Position numbers and translations under genes: made by a program
Part shown: in pieces, positions 50,030 through 58,464 of the stretch
Layout: the number at the start of each line of letters is the position of its first letter
How positions within the stretch are numbered: position 1 is the first letter of the stretch
NCBI RefSeq assembly: GCF_014202645.1
Contig: NZ_JACHHG010000010.1
Coordinates: 80,931 to 144,930 of the forward strand
Source of the DNA: Deinobacterium chartae
GTDB taxonomy: Bacteria > Deinococcota > Deinococci > Deinococcales > Deinococcaceae
Direction of reading: 5' to 3'
Length of the DNA stretch: 64,000 nt
Notes under the pieces: model-generated
The model's database searches: none
What the model saw: the letters and a program-made list of their open reading frames with translations, nothing else
Told to the model about the DNA's origin: nothing

Positions 50030-51025
50030 TCACCGATTCGTGCCGGAAGCCTCGAGGACCTCGCGTACCCGCGCCACCCGCGCCTCGAGGCCTCCTTGCA
50101 GCAACACATAGGGAATGCCGCGCACCTCGAGGTCATAGCGGATCAGGGCCTGGTGCACCCGGCGGGTATCGTGCGAGCCGCGCCAGCCATCCGACTCGAA
50201 CACGATGTCGTCGGCGCACACGAAGACCTGCGCGTACCGCGAGCGGCAGTCATGGGCCAGTTGCAGCAGCTCGGGCTCGGCGCCGCCCACCATCAGAAAG
50301 GCGAACATCGCGGTGGTGAGGGCGTTGGTGTCACAGAACAGGAAACGGTGCACGCCGCCCTCGCGCAACAGGCGGTCCTCGAGGGCGCGGTGGCCCCGCG
50401 CGATGGCGGTAAAGTCCACCCTGTCCAGCCGCCCTCCGGCAGCGATGTACACGTCGCCGCCGTACTCGTGGGCCCAGCGGGTTCGGTACTCCTCGGCCAT
50501 GCGGCGGGCCAGGGTGGTCTTACCGGTGGACTCGCCGCCCAAAAACACCACCCGCCGCACGAAGTGCGCGTAAACCCGGCTATCCAGCCACGTCCGCTGC
50601 CCGTGCACGTCCGCGCGCAGTTGCGTACCCGAAATCGGAAAGCGCGTGCGGCCCGGGTCCACCGGGTGATGCCGGATGCCCAGTTGCCGCGCGAGCGGCG
50701 CGCCGTAGGCCTCGCTGGTAAAGACCACGTCGGGCCGCACGCCCCACCCGGCCAGCGTGCGCGCCACGAACGCACGGTGCACCGCGTCCGGAGCCGCGTC
50801 GGGCGGCGGGTCCGGCGGGGCGGGCAGCACCTCGAGGCCAGGGTACAGCTCGCGCAACCAGCCCTGGCGCACCTCGGGGGGCATCTCGGGGAACTCGGGG
50901 TTGGCGTAGGTCCACGCACTCACCCGCTCGCAGCGCTCGAGGGCGGTTTCGATCAGGAACTGGTGCCCCCGGTGCAGCGGCGCGAACTTGCCGATCACCA
51001 GACCGTGGCGGTAACGCTCAGGCAT
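50030..51025 (-). CDS. nadR: NadR-type NMN adenylyltransferase / nicotinamide-riboside kinase
   Basis: 331 residues. The N-terminal adenylyltransferase shows GKFAPLHRGHQFLIETA (HxGH motif) and FPISGTQLRADV. The C-terminal kinase shows P-loop VVFLGGESTGKTTLARRMAEEY and FCDTNALTT. The helix-turn-helix present in enterobacterial NadR is missing, so this is the enzyme-only form. It converts nicotinamide riboside to NMN and NAD. It overlaps pnuC by 8 nt, matching uptake with phosphorylation. Converges on infC across the 49980 terminator. Confidence 0.95.
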   Translation of the reverse strand: MPERYRHGLVIGKFAPLHRGHQFLIETALERCERVSAWTYANPEFPEMPPEVRQGWLRELYPGLEVLPAPPDPPPDAAPDAVHRAFVARTLAGWGVRPDVVFTSEAYGAPLARQLGIRHHPVDPGRTRFPISGTQLRADVHGQRTWLDSRVYAHFVRRVVFLGGESTGKTTLARRMAEEYRTRWAHEYGGDVYIAAGGRLDRVDFTAIARGHRALEDRLLREGGVHRFLFCDTNALTTAMFAFLMVGGAEPELLQLAHDCRSRYAQVFVCADDIVFESDGWRGSHDTRRVHQALIRYDLEVRGIPYVLLQGGLEARVARVREVLEASGTNR

Positions 51026-51608
51026 GGGCCAAGCGCGCGCGATCGTCGCGCGACCACAGCACCAGCCCGCGCAGCGACAGGCCGAACAGCACGAACTGCA
51101 GCGCGAACTGCGCCCACAGGCCCAGGTGCGCGAAGAGCACCGCCTGCAGGGTGTTCACGCCCAGCCACACGTACCACGACCAGGTCCAGCGCCGGGTGGT
51201 GGCCCAGTTGGCCACCAGGGCCAGCGACACCACCACGAACTGCAGGTAGCTCCAGCCGTCGCTGAACCGTGTGACCCACACGGTGTACGCGAAAATCAGC
51301 AGGGTCAGCATCCAGCCCAGGTTGTACCAGAGCGCCTCGTTGAAGCGCTGCCCGTGCGCGTCACGGCCGCGCTCGAGGCGCCACAGGTACATCCCGTGCA
51401 GCCCGAAGATCAGGTAAGACACCTGCAGGCCCGCCAGAATGTACTGCCCGCCGGACACGAACAGCAGAAAGTACGGCAGCAGGCTGGCGTTCGAGAAATG
51501 CCAGTACACCGGGTGCTTGCGCAGCAGCGCCAGCAGCGAGGCCACCACCAGCAGGCTGCCGGTCCAGTCCAAGACCCACAGCGGAACCGTGAAGCCCATG
51601 AGATTCAT
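51018..51608 (-). CDS. pnuC: Nicotinamide riboside transporter PnuC
   Basis: 196 residues with six to seven membrane helices. VSYLIFGLHGMYLWRLERG and NTLQAVLFAHLGLWAQFALQFVLFGLSLRG match PnuC, in which paired aromatic residues line the substrate path. TACACT is 8 nt upstream of ATG 51608, so leaderless; the ATG at residue 4 is an alternative. Transport is by facilitated diffusion driven by trapping through NadR kinase encoded downstream. Confidence 0.92.
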   Translation of the reverse strand: MNLMGFTVPLWVLDWTGSLLVVASLLALLRKHPVYWHFSNASLLPYFLLFVSGGQYILAGLQVSYLIFGLHGMYLWRLERGRDAHGQRFNEALWYNLGWMLTLLIFAYTVWVTRFSDGWSYLQFVVVSLALVANWATTRRWTWSWYVWLGVNTLQAVLFAHLGLWAQFALQFVLFGLSLRGLVLWSRDDRARLAHA

Positions 51609-51674
51609 GTAAATCCAGTGTAGCGCAAACGGGACGGTCCCTTAAGGGGTCGTCCCGCCTGCGAACGTCCGGGC

Positions 51675-52766
51675 TTACTTGCGCAGCAGGTACATCTTCG
51701 GGCGGTGTCCGCCGTGAAACACCTGCACCTCGCGGTCCAGCCGCCAGCGCGAGGCCTCCAAAATCCCCTCGAACAGCCGCAACTCGTGGGTCAGGACCAC
51801 CAGGCGCACCGCCTTGGAGCCCACCCGCCACGCCTCCTCGAGGAAGTCGCGGTACAGCTGCGCGTTGGCGGCGTGCTCCCCGATCGCGTCGCCCCAGGGC
51901 ACGTCGGCCACGATCACGTCGTAGCTGCCCTCGCGGTCGGCGAGGGCCGTGGCGTCCTCGAGGCGCAGCTCGACCTGGCCCTGCCGTTTGGCCGCCGCGA
52001 GGTTCTCGCGGGCCATCTCGAGCGCCTCGGGATCGATGTCCACGCCCACGATGCGCTCGGCCTCGCCCATCAGGGCGCGCTCGACCAGCAAGGTGCCCGA
52101 GCCGCACATGGCGTTCAGCACCCGGTCGGTGGGGCGCACGCCGGCCATGCGCAGCATCGCCACGGCCACGGCGGCGTTCAGGCCGCCGGACATGTTGCGC
52201 ACCCGCCAGGGGCGCGCCGAGAGCGGACGCGGGGTGGTGCGGGCCAGCATCTCCCAGGCTTCCTCGCCGCGCGGGCGCAGGCGCATCAGCAACTCGCCCT
52301 CCTCGGGGTCAAAGCGCATGCCGGTGGCGCGCTCGAGCTCCTCGCCCAGGCGCAAGAAGGTCGAGGACTCACGGCCCGCCGCGTCGAACCGGAACGAGCC
52401 AAAGTCCGCCTCCTGGCGCACCTCGTCCAGAAAGGCCAGCAACTCCTGAAACACCTGGTGGCCCATTAAGGCCTTGGGGCGCGGCACCGCGAAGGTGTGA
52501 CGGCGGAACACCGCGGTCGCGGTGCGCAGGCGGTGCAGATCGCGCGGGCGGCCCGAGTAGCCCAGACGCAGGGCGTCTTCGGAGCCGCCAAAGATGCGAA
52601 CCGAACCGGGCAGGCGCTGCAGTTCGGCTTTTAAAAACGGCTCCAGGCCGGGCAGGAACTCGATCTCAACCTCGAGGGGTTCGGCGACACCGCCCCGGCG
52701 GGCCGTATCCTTGCGCGGGAGGGGCTTCGAACGTTTTTGTCGGGTGGAGGGACGTCTCTGCGGCAC
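51675..52766 (-). CDS. RNA (guanine-N2) methyltransferase, TrmN/UPF0020-like
   Basis: 363 residues from GTG 52766; -10 box TATACT (52772-52777) is 5 nt upstream. A basic N-terminal tail (~28 residues) is followed by a THUMP-like region (VEIEFLPGLEPFLKAELQRLPG ... ARPWRVRNMSGGLNAAVAVAML) and a Rossmann methyltransferase with NAMCGSGTLLVERAL (SAM site), GVDIDPEALEMARENL and catalytic ADVPWG in place of DPPYG. Family members modify tRNA position 6 or 23S rRNA; the exact target cannot be told. Divergent from rpmI. Confidence 0.88.
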   Translation of the reverse strand: MPQRRPSTRQKRSKPLPRKDTARRGGVAEPLEVEIEFLPGLEPFLKAELQRLPGSVRIFGGSEDALRLGYSGRPRDLHRLRTATAVFRRHTFAVPRPKALMGHQVFQELLAFLDEVRQEADFGSFRFDAAGRESSTFLRLGEELERATGMRFDPEEGELLMRLRPRGEEAWEMLARTTPRPLSARPWRVRNMSGGLNAAVAVAMLRMAGVRPTDRVLNAMCGSGTLLVERALMGEAERIVGVDIDPEALEMARENLAAAKRQGQVELRLEDATALADREGSYDVIVADVPWGDAIGEHAANAQLYRDFLEEAWRVGSKAVRLVVLTHELRLFEGILEASRWRLDREVQVFHGGHRPKMYLLRK

Positions 52767-52786
52767 AGCGCAGTATACCGCGGGCT

Positions 52787-52815
52787 TTGACTTTCATGCT
52801 CTTAAGCCATAGAAT
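52787..52815 (+). promoter_or_regulatory. rpmI-rplT promoter
   Basis: TTGACT (52787-52792), 17-nt spacer, TAGAAT (52810-52815). Confidence 0.75.
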
Positions 52816-52821
52816 ATTACG

Positions 52822-52917
52822 GCCCAAGTAGGGCCCGGGCAGCAACGGCCTTCCGGTCAGGAAGACGGCCCAGGCTCTCAGGAGGTCCCGGACAGGGAAC
52901 CTTCTTACGGAGGACAC
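52822..52917 (+). promoter_or_regulatory. Structured leader of rpmI-rplT, candidate L20-binding site
   Basis: About 95 nt with paired segments (CGGCC/GGCCG-type around 52833-52870, CAGGAGGTCCCGG region) ahead of ACGGAGG. In other bacteria L20 represses its operon through such a leader; here the fold is suggestive only. Confidence 0.35.
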
Positions 52918-53112
52918 ATGCCCAAGCAGAAGACCAAAAAGGCTGCCAAGCGCCGGATCAAGATCACGGCGACTGGCAAGGTGATGGCGTTCAAGAGCGG
53001 TAAGCGCCACCAGAACGTCGGCAAGAGCGGCAGCGAGATTCGCCGCAAGGGTCAGGGCTTCGTCCTGGCCAAGAGCGAGTGGGCCCGCATGAAGGCCATG
53101 GGGGTTAAATAA
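52918..53112 (+). CDS. rpmI: 50S ribosomal protein L35
   Basis: 64 residues, standard. [22 protein letters not shown] and [13 protein letters not shown] are typical; very basic. ACGGAGGACAC precedes the ATG. Stop TAA shares one base with the rplT ATG, giving tight coupling. Confidence 0.97.
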   Translation: MPKQKTKKAAKRRIKITATGKVMAFKSGKRHQNVGKSGSEIRRKGQGFVLAKSEWARMKAMGVK

Positions 53113-53483
53113 TGCCTCGCGCAAAGACCGGTATCATCCGTCGTCGCCGTCACAAGAAGGTCCTCAAGCGCGCCAAGGGCTTCTGGGGTTCGCGTTCCAA
53201 GCAGTACAAGAACGCCTTCCAGACCCTGCTGAACGCCGCGACCTACGAGTACCGCGACCGTCGCAACAAGAAGCGTGACTTCCGTCGCCTGTGGATCCAG
53301 CGCATCAACGCCGGTGCCCGCCTGCACGGCATGACCTACAGCACCCTGATCCACGGCCTGAAGCTGGCCGGCGTGACCCTGGACCGCAAGATCCTGGCCG
53401 ACCTCGCCGCCCGCGAGCCCGAGGCCTTTGCCACCCTGGTAAACAGCGCCAAGACGGCCCGCGGCGCTCAGGTTTCGGCCTAA
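53112..53483 (+). CDS. rplT: 50S ribosomal protein L20
   Basis: 123 residues. [32 protein letters not shown] (long basic extension), [26 protein letters not shown] and [10 protein letters not shown] are characteristic. Needed early in large-subunit assembly and often the autoregulator of its operon. Followed by an 18-bp terminator. Confidence 0.97.
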   Translation: MPRAKTGIIRRRRHKKVLKRAKGFWGSRSKQYKNAFQTLLNAATYEYRDRRNKKRDFRRLWIQRINAGARLHGMTYSTLIHGLKLAGVTLDRKILADLAAREPEAFATLVNSAKTARGAQVSA

Positions 53484-53502
53484 ATAACGCAGTTTTAAAC
53501 CC

Positions 53503-53540
53503 AAAGCAGGTGTCCGGCCTCGAGGCCGGGCACCTGCTTT
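53503..53540 (+). terminator. rplT terminator
   Basis: Arms 53503-53520 and 53523-53540 pair along 18 bp with one G-T pair; ends in TTT. Confidence 0.75.
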
Positions 53541-53563
53541 ATGCGTTCAGGGCCGCCCGGCCT

Positions 53564-53611
53564 GCCGCACGCAGCAGCGGTGACGTTCGTGCATCCGCTG
53601 CTGCGTGCGGC
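53564..53611. repeat. Long inverted repeat, 17-bp arms
   Basis: Arms 53564-53580 and 53595-53611 are perfect complements with a 14-nt loop, soon after the rplT terminator. The rest of the gap to 53792 shows no gene. Function unknown, possibly a second terminator or small RNA hairpin. Confidence 0.5.
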
Positions 53612-53806
53612 TCTGAGGTGGTTCACCGAAATCGCAACGCCCTGCCCCACCCGCAGCCCGGGATTGGTCGGGCCTCTTTACTCGCCCACACCCGGCTCCC
53701 TTCGCAGGACAGGTCCTGACATCCATGGTTCGTTTCCAAGCTCCCAGCTGTTCGCTTGGTCATAACAGCCTTCCGCCTGGGGGCCGCCCGCCTATACTGA
53801 ATTCAT

Positions 53807-54190
53807 ATGCATAAGTGGATGCTGCTGAGCCTGATCACCTTCGTTCTGGCCGCCTGCGGAACCGAGCCCGCCTCTCCCTCTCCCTCCCCCGCTCCTTCTC
53901 CCTCCGCGCGGGTGAACGGCTTTATCAGCAACGTCAGCAAGAACCCCCAGCTCGAGGTCACCCTCGAGAACACCTCTGACACCGCCATTTCCGGCACGCT
54001 GCGCGCGAGCTGCACGGAAGCGGGGCCCAGCATGCCCACCCGGTTCGAGGGCGCTTTCAAGGAGATCGCTCCCCAAACCGAGGCGACCGTCTCGATGCGC
54101 TACCTCGAGGGCCCGCTGTCCGTCTCCAAGGACGCCAGTTGCACCTTCAGCGGCGAGGCCAACGGTCAGCCCCTGAACGTCTCGCAGTGA
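53807..54190 (+). CDS. Small lipoprotein of unknown function
   Basis: 127 residues; TATACT (53793-53798) is 8 nt before ATG, so leaderless. Lipoprotein signal MHKWMLLSLITFVLAAC with lipobox LAAC (Cys17), then a Ser/Pro linker (ASPSPSPAPSPSARV) and an Ig-like beta domain with two cysteines (RASCTEAG, ASCTFSG) probably forming a disulfide. Family not recognised. Confidence 0.8.
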   Translation: MHKWMLLSLITFVLAACGTEPASPSPSPAPSPSARVNGFISNVSKNPQLEVTLENTSDTAISGTLRASCTEAGPSMPTRFEGAFKEIAPQTEATVSMRYLEGPLSVSKDASCTFSGEANGQPLNVSQ

Positions 54191-54278
54191 GCCGGGGGAG
54201 GCGAGACGGCTCCGGAAGCTCAACGGTTCTCCATGCGCTCCGAGCAAGCTGCACATGGGGCGCTGGTATAACGGCCCT

Positions 54279-54515
54279 ATGAACAGACTTCCCCTGCGGC
54301 GCCTGCACGTGCCCGAGGATTTCACGGTCATTACGGTGAAGCACGACGAGCTCAGCGCGCACGAGCGCGAGGTGATGGAGCAGGCCGCGGACAGCCGCGA
54401 GGCCCACATCCTGCAGCTCGACGACCGGGAGATCCTGGTGGAGGTGGTGGGCTTCAACCGTCAGCCCGAAGGTCACTACGAGTGGTACCAGCTCTCTTCC
54501 AAAGAGCCTGTCTGA
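54279..54515 (+). CDS. Small acidic hypothetical protein
   Basis: 78 residues from ATG 54279, 6 nt after TATAAC (54267-54272). One alpha/beta domain: FTVITVKHDELSAHEREVMEQAADSREAHILQLDDREILVEVVGFN, ending in YEWYQLSSKEPV. No motif recognised, no signal peptide. A good intrinsic terminator follows, which supports a genuine transcription unit. Confidence 0.7.
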   Translation: MNRLPLRRLHVPEDFTVITVKHDELSAHEREVMEQAADSREAHILQLDDREILVEVVGFNRQPEGHYEWYQLSSKEPV

Positions 54516-54533
54516 TCGGCGTGATCCGCCCAG

Positions 54534-54561
54534 CCCCGCACCGGTGCGTGCGGGGTTTTTT
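54534..54561 (+). terminator. Intrinsic terminator
   Basis: 7-bp stem CCCCGCA/TGCGGGG (54534-54540, 54549-54555) followed by T6. Confidence 0.88.
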
Positions 54562-54622
54562 ACAACCCGGCCGTGCATGTTAGAATGCCGCCTGGAACGC
54601 GCTCGGCGCGTACAGGAGGCGC

Positions 54623-55282
54623 ATGAGGTTCAAGCAGTTTCTGGTGATCGGCCTGGGCCGCTTCGGGACCGCCGTGGCGACGACGCTGTACGAACTCGGT
54701 CACGAGGTCGTGGCGGTGGACGTCGAGGAGGAAAACGTTCAGGACGTGATGAACCTGGTGACGCACGCCGCGATCGTGGATGCCACCGAGGAACGCGCGC
54801 TTCGCAACCTGGGCATCTCCAACTTCGACGTGGTGATCGTCGCGATCGGCACCAACATTCAGGCGAACATCCTGGCGACGGTGGCCGCCAAGACCAGCGG
54901 AGCGCGCTACGTGGTCAGCAAGGCGGTGGACGATGTCTCGCGGCGCGTGCTCGAGAAGGTTGGGGCGGACCTGGTGATCCGTCCGGAGCACGACATGGGC
55001 GTGCGTCTGGCCCGCCAGCTGGCGATGCCGAACCTGTTTGAGTCGCTCGACTTGGGATCGGATTACAGCGTGGTGGAGCTGGACGTGGGCGACCGCCTGC
55101 GCGGCACCTTAAAGGACCTCAACCTGATCAACCGCTTCGGCGTGCAGGTGATTGCCATCAACCACAACGGCCACGTCGAGGTGACGCCGCGCGCCGAGGA
55201 GGTCATCAGCGCTCACGACAAGATCGTGGTGGTCGGAGCGAACCACTCGGTCGAGGAACTGCGCCGTTATCTGAACGACTGA
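54623..55282 (+). CDS. TrkA/KtrA-type potassium uptake regulatory protein
   Basis: 219 residues; AGGAGG before ATG 54623. RCK_N domain starts FLVIGLGRFGTAVATTLYELGHEVVAVD (GxGxxG dinucleotide site), with ATEERALRNLGISNFDVVIVAIG and NILATVAAKTSGARYVVSKA. RCK_C domain from about residue 140 (YSVVELDVGDRLRGTLKDLNL ... GANHSVEELRRYL). Size and single copy of each domain fit KtrA, which gates a KtrB/TrkH channel; no channel gene is adjacent. Confidence 0.93.
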   Translation: MRFKQFLVIGLGRFGTAVATTLYELGHEVVAVDVEEENVQDVMNLVTHAAIVDATEERALRNLGISNFDVVIVAIGTNIQANILATVAAKTSGARYVVSKAVDDVSRRVLEKVGADLVIRPEHDMGVRLARQLAMPNLFESLDLGSDYSVVELDVGDRLRGTLKDLNLINRFGVQVIAINHNGHVEVTPRAEEVISAHDKIVVVGANHSVEELRRYLND

Positions 55283-55316
55283 ACCAGGCCTCAAAAAAAC
55301 CGAGAAAGACAACGCA

Positions 55317-55339
55317 GCGGCCTGGAATGTCCAGGCCGC
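55317..55339. terminator. 10-bp hairpin between convergent genes
   Basis: Arms 55317-55326 and 55330-55339 with ATG loop; an A7 run at 55293-55299 gives T7 on the minus strand. Confidence 0.6.
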
Positions 55340-55353
55340 CGCGCCGGTTTAAC

Positions 55354-55722
55354 TCACTCGAGGTTGACGTTGATCGAGTTGGGATCAAGTTCGTACCAAG
55401 CACCCGTAGCGGCGTCCACGACAACCGGCACGAGTCCGGTGAGGACGTCGAGCACCACCCACAGGGTGCCCACACGGTTGACGACGTTGAAGATGCGCTC
55501 CTTGCCGTCGGCGCGCACGACGATGGTGTAGCTCTGGTTGGTCTTGAGACGCAGTTGCAGCGGGGTACGGCCGTAGGACACGCCGTTGACCAGCACCTCG
55601 GCCCCCTCGGGGGTCGAGGCGACAGGAACGGTCTGCTCGGTGCCCTTGATGATGGTGGCGCAGCTGCTGAGACCGCCGATCAGGGCAGCGCACAACAGGC
55701 CGGTGGCGATAACTTTCTTCAT
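55354..55722 (-). CDS. PEGA-domain lipoprotein
   Basis: 122 residues from ATG 55722. Signal MKKVIATGLLCAALIGGLSSC with lipobox LSSC (Cys21). Then TEQTVPVASTPEGAEVLVNGVSYGRTPLQLRLKTNQSYTIVVRADG is a PEGA-type beta domain, followed by a hydrophobic stretch VGTLWVVLDVLTGLVPVVVDAATGAWYELDP resembling surface or membrane association. Common in phage and envelope lipoproteins; function unknown. About 20 nt downstream of the 55744 gene, likely the same transcript. Confidence 0.85.
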   Translation of the reverse strand: MKKVIATGLLCAALIGGLSSCATIIKGTEQTVPVASTPEGAEVLVNGVSYGRTPLQLRLKTNQSYTIVVRADGKERIFNVVNRVGTLWVVLDVLTGLVPVVVDAATGAWYELDPNSINVNLE

Positions 55723-55743
55723 GGAGGGTCCTTTCCCCACTTC

Positions 55744-56136
55744 CTAGCGTCGGAAGATGGCGGTGATTGGTTGGGCCTGCGCTCCTTCAAAAAACTTCAC
55801 GAAGCAGGCATCAGCGTCGGGCACGTCCGGGCGGTCCACTTCGATGCGGCGGGTCTCGCCGCGCAGCCAGCGGATGACACTCGCCTGCGCCGTGCGAACC
55901 TCGCCGCCTGCACCCAGGCCGAACTCGAGGCTGAGGTTCTCGAGGTCACGCGAGGTGGCGTTTTGGGCCACGACCTGGAGGGTCGCGGCGGGGGCTTCGC
56001 AACCCTCCAGGCTGCGAATGACAATGACGCCCTGCAGGGCCGTCGGGGGCGTGGGGCGGGGCTGGGCGAACCAATAGAGCACGGCGGCCAGGGCCACCAG
56101 GGCCACGCCCAGAATCATGAGCCAGTATCGCCTCAC
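55744..56136 (-). CDS. Exported or membrane-anchored small protein
   Basis: 130 residues. N-terminal helix MRRYWLMILGVALVALAAVLYWFA acts as signal anchor, then a beta-sandwich-like domain with ATLQVVAQNATSRDLENLSLEFGLG and two cysteines (EGCEAP, DACFVK). Similar in layout to FxLYD-type secreted proteins. TATGAT lies a few bases before the ATG. Likely operon with the PEGA lipoprotein. Confidence 0.75.
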   Translation of the reverse strand: MRRYWLMILGVALVALAAVLYWFAQPRPTPPTALQGVIVIRSLEGCEAPAATLQVVAQNATSRDLENLSLEFGLGAGGEVRTAQASVIRWLRGETRRIEVDRPDVPDADACFVKFFEGAQAQPITAIFRR

Positions 56137-56255
56137 ATGAGTATCATATGTGCAAAGGAGGAACGTGTCCAGCTCTCATGTATGCATAGCGCAGAAAAAT
56201 CCGTTTCCCGGAAACTTTTCTCAGTCCTGAGCGGGCGGCCGCCGCTCCGCCTCGG

Positions 56256-57695
56256 TCAGTCCTCGAGGGTCGCGCGCTCGAGAGCGGTCAGGTTGCCCAG
56301 CACCCGTTGCGCGATCACCTCGATGGCCTGCTCGGCAGCCCGGTCGAGCGACAGCCCGTCCAGGAGCGGCACACCGTTTTCCAGGGCCGCCGAGCGCACG
56401 TAATCTTGCAGCGCCCGAATCTCACTGAAATGCCGCAGGTAGCGCTGCATCGGGCGGTGGTGGCGCGTCTCCTGATCGCGTGAGTAAAAGTGCTTGCGGT
56501 GCTCCTCCGCGTCGGGCACCGTGACCACCATCGGCACCACCACCGCGTTCTCAAAGGGCTTGGACATCAAAAAGCCCGGCACCAGATGCACCCCTTCGAC
56601 CACCAGGCTGGTGTGCTCGGCCGCCGAACGGGTCACGATGGCCTCGAGGCCCACACTGACCTGTTGCACCTGCTCGCGGAAGCCCAGCAACAGCTGCTCA
56701 CGGTCCGGACGGTCGTCGGAGTCTCCCCCGAACAGCGCGTGCCACGCGTCAAAGGTCGACGCGTGCAGCGCGGGCAGCAGCGCCGGACTCACCATCGCGC
56801 GCATCACCTCGCGCACCGAGTCGGTGGACACCACCCGCGTGATCCCCAGGCGGTAGGCGATCTCCGAGGCCAAGAAGGACTTGCCGGTACCGGTCACCCC
56901 GCCGATCAGGATGATGATCGGGCGCTGCGGACGGCGGATGGCGCGCAGCAGCCGGTAACGGTCAGCCATGTCATCGCCGATCTCGCGGCGCAAGATCTCC
57001 TCGACCAGCGCGCGCAGATGATGACGCGGCACGGCGCGCAGGTCCTCCTGGCGCAAGCGCAGCTCGGTCTCCCGCGCGATGCGGTGAGCCAGCGCCGGAC
57101 TCAGACCGGTCGCCAGCAGCGACTGGGCCAAGATGCCCTTGGAGAACGGGAAGGTCACGCCGCCCTCGTCGACCACCGCCATCAGCCCACGCTGGTGATA
57201 GCGCGCCAGGTAAGCCTCGCGCGCCGCGTGCCCGATCAGCTCCTCGAGCACCTCCTCGGTCAGGCGCTCGACCTGCTCGAGCGGCAGTTCGTGCACCCCG
57301 CTCTGACGCAGGCGGCGGTCCACCTCCTTGGCCACCGCATAGGCCTGTTTGGGCATCAGCCCAGCCCCCTCGAGGCTGCGCGCCAGGATGCCGCGCGAGA
57401 ACGGCAGACGGCTGCCGCCGTCCACGACGTTGATGTCCTCGAAGGTGGGGGTCTGCGCGGCGAAACGCTGACCGAAATCCGCTCCGAGCAGTTCGCGGGC
57501 AAAACGGCTCACCAGCGCCTTGAGTTCGTCGGGGGTAATAACGCGCTGATCGGTGTCGAGCAGGTACTGCTCCACGTTGCGCGCAATGGCGGCTCCCGCC
57601 TCCTGGTCCACCCCGGCATTCAGCAGCGACTCGATCACCAGCCCCTTGGAAAAAGGCCAGCGGTGCTGCCCGCTCGAAACAAAGATCTCCCGCAC
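56256..57695 (-). CDS. 2-phosphoglycerate kinase with three ATP-cone domains
   Basis: 479 residues from GTG 57695, only 4 nt after the tetR stop. Three ATP-cone-like units: WPFSKGLVIESLLNAGVDQEAG (unit 1, about 1-85), LPFSRGILARSLEGAGLMPKQA (unit 2, about 95-165) and FPFSKGILAQSLLATGLSPALA (unit 3, about 180-245). The kinase domain follows with P-loop IILIGGVTGTGKSFLASEIA, STDSVREVMRAMVSP and VVEGVHLVPGF, as in the archaeal 2-phosphoglycerate kinase of cyclic 2,3-diphosphoglycerate synthesis. ATP-cones sense nucleotides, so allosteric control is likely. The cyclising enzyme is not in the window. Confidence 0.85.
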   Translation of the reverse strand: MREIFVSSGQHRWPFSKGLVIESLLNAGVDQEAGAAIARNVEQYLLDTDQRVITPDELKALVSRFARELLGADFGQRFAAQTPTFEDINVVDGGSRLPFSRGILARSLEGAGLMPKQAYAVAKEVDRRLRQSGVHELPLEQVERLTEEVLEELIGHAAREAYLARYHQRGLMAVVDEGGVTFPFSKGILAQSLLATGLSPALAHRIARETELRLRQEDLRAVPRHHLRALVEEILRREIGDDMADRYRLLRAIRRPQRPIIILIGGVTGTGKSFLASEIAYRLGITRVVSTDSVREVMRAMVSPALLPALHASTFDAWHALFGGDSDDRPDREQLLLGFREQVQQVSVGLEAIVTRSAAEHTSLVVEGVHLVPGFLMSKPFENAVVVPMVVTVPDAEEHRKHFYSRDQETRHHRPMQRYLRHFSEIRALQDYVRSAALENGVPLLDGLSLDRAAEQAIEVIAQRVLGNLTALERATLED

Positions 57696-57699
57696 GTCC

Positions 57700-58302
57700 C
57701 TAACGCCGGTAGACGCCCTCGAGCATGAACGAAAGAGCCTTGAGCATCTCCTGCTTCAGTGGGCGCTCGGAGCCGTAAGCGCTCCAGCGCAGCGCCGTCA
57801 TCAGGTAGGTGTCCGCGATGGTGTTGCACATCCGCTCGAGGCTGATGTCCTCGCGCAGGCGCCCGGCGAGCGCCAGCGGACGCAGGATCAGCTCGACCAC
57901 CTTCGAGAGCGGCAGCGCCTGATACGCCACACGCGCGCGTTCGGGGTCCGGGTTGAGCAACTCGTAGGCCAGCGGCGGAATCAGGTCGCGTTCGCGCGCA
58001 CTCTCGTCGGCCAGCCGCTCCCACACCTCCTCGAGGACCCGGACCGGTTCGGCCCCCTCGTTCAGGCGGGCCAGCGCGTGGTCGTGCAGGCGCTCCACGA
58101 TCTCCGAGCCGTAATCGAGCAGCACGGCCTCCTTGTAGGGGTAGTAGTTGAAAAAAGTTCCCCGCGAGACGTGAGCGCCCTTGGCAATGTCGGTAGCGGT
58201 GGTCTGCTGAAAGCCGCGCTGCTTGAACAGGTCAATGGCGACCTGGTAGATGCGGGCGCGACGGCGCTCCTTCTGACGTTCACGCAGCGAGAGGCTTTCC
58301 AT
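57700..58302 (-). CDS. TetR-family transcription regulator
   Basis: 200 residues from ATG 58302, 6 nt after TATTAT (58309-58314), so leaderless. N-terminal helix-turn-helix QVAIDLFKQRGFQQTTATDIAKGAHVSRGTFFNYYPYKEAVL is classic TetR; the C-terminal ligand domain has no recognised ligand motif. Sits directly upstream of the 2-phosphoglycerate kinase in one operon and just beyond the ABC exporter genes, either of which could be its target. Confidence 0.92.
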   Translation of the reverse strand: MESLSLRERQKERRRARIYQVAIDLFKQRGFQQTTATDIAKGAHVSRGTFFNYYPYKEAVLLDYGSEIVERLHDHALARLNEGAEPVRVLEEVWERLADESARERDLIPPLAYELLNPDPERARVAYQALPLSKVVELILRPLALAGRLREDISLERMCNTIADTYLMTALRWSAYGSERPLKQEMLKALSFMLEGVYRR

Positions 58303-58416
58303 GACTGCATAATACTGCACTCGGCCAAAAACAGGACATTTCTGGCGGTCTGGCCGCAAGACCACCTGTTTGGGCACGCAGATGTTGCACCGATCGCGCC
58401 GTTTGTACAGGCAAAG

Positions 58417-58448
58417 TGCGGGCGGGAGGTGATGGCCTCCCGCCCGCA
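58417..58448 (-). terminator. 13-bp hairpin after the ABC exporter operon
   Basis: Arms 58417-58429 and 58436-58448 pair perfectly. Confidence 0.7.
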
Positions 58449-58464
58449 CCGCAGCGTTTCAGGC

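Noticed and set aside
51600..51640. Site like AGTGT-N7-ACACT in front of pnuC as an NrtR target
   Set aside because: Only one half (AGTGTA on the plus strand, from the TACACT -10 box) is present, with no inverted partner.
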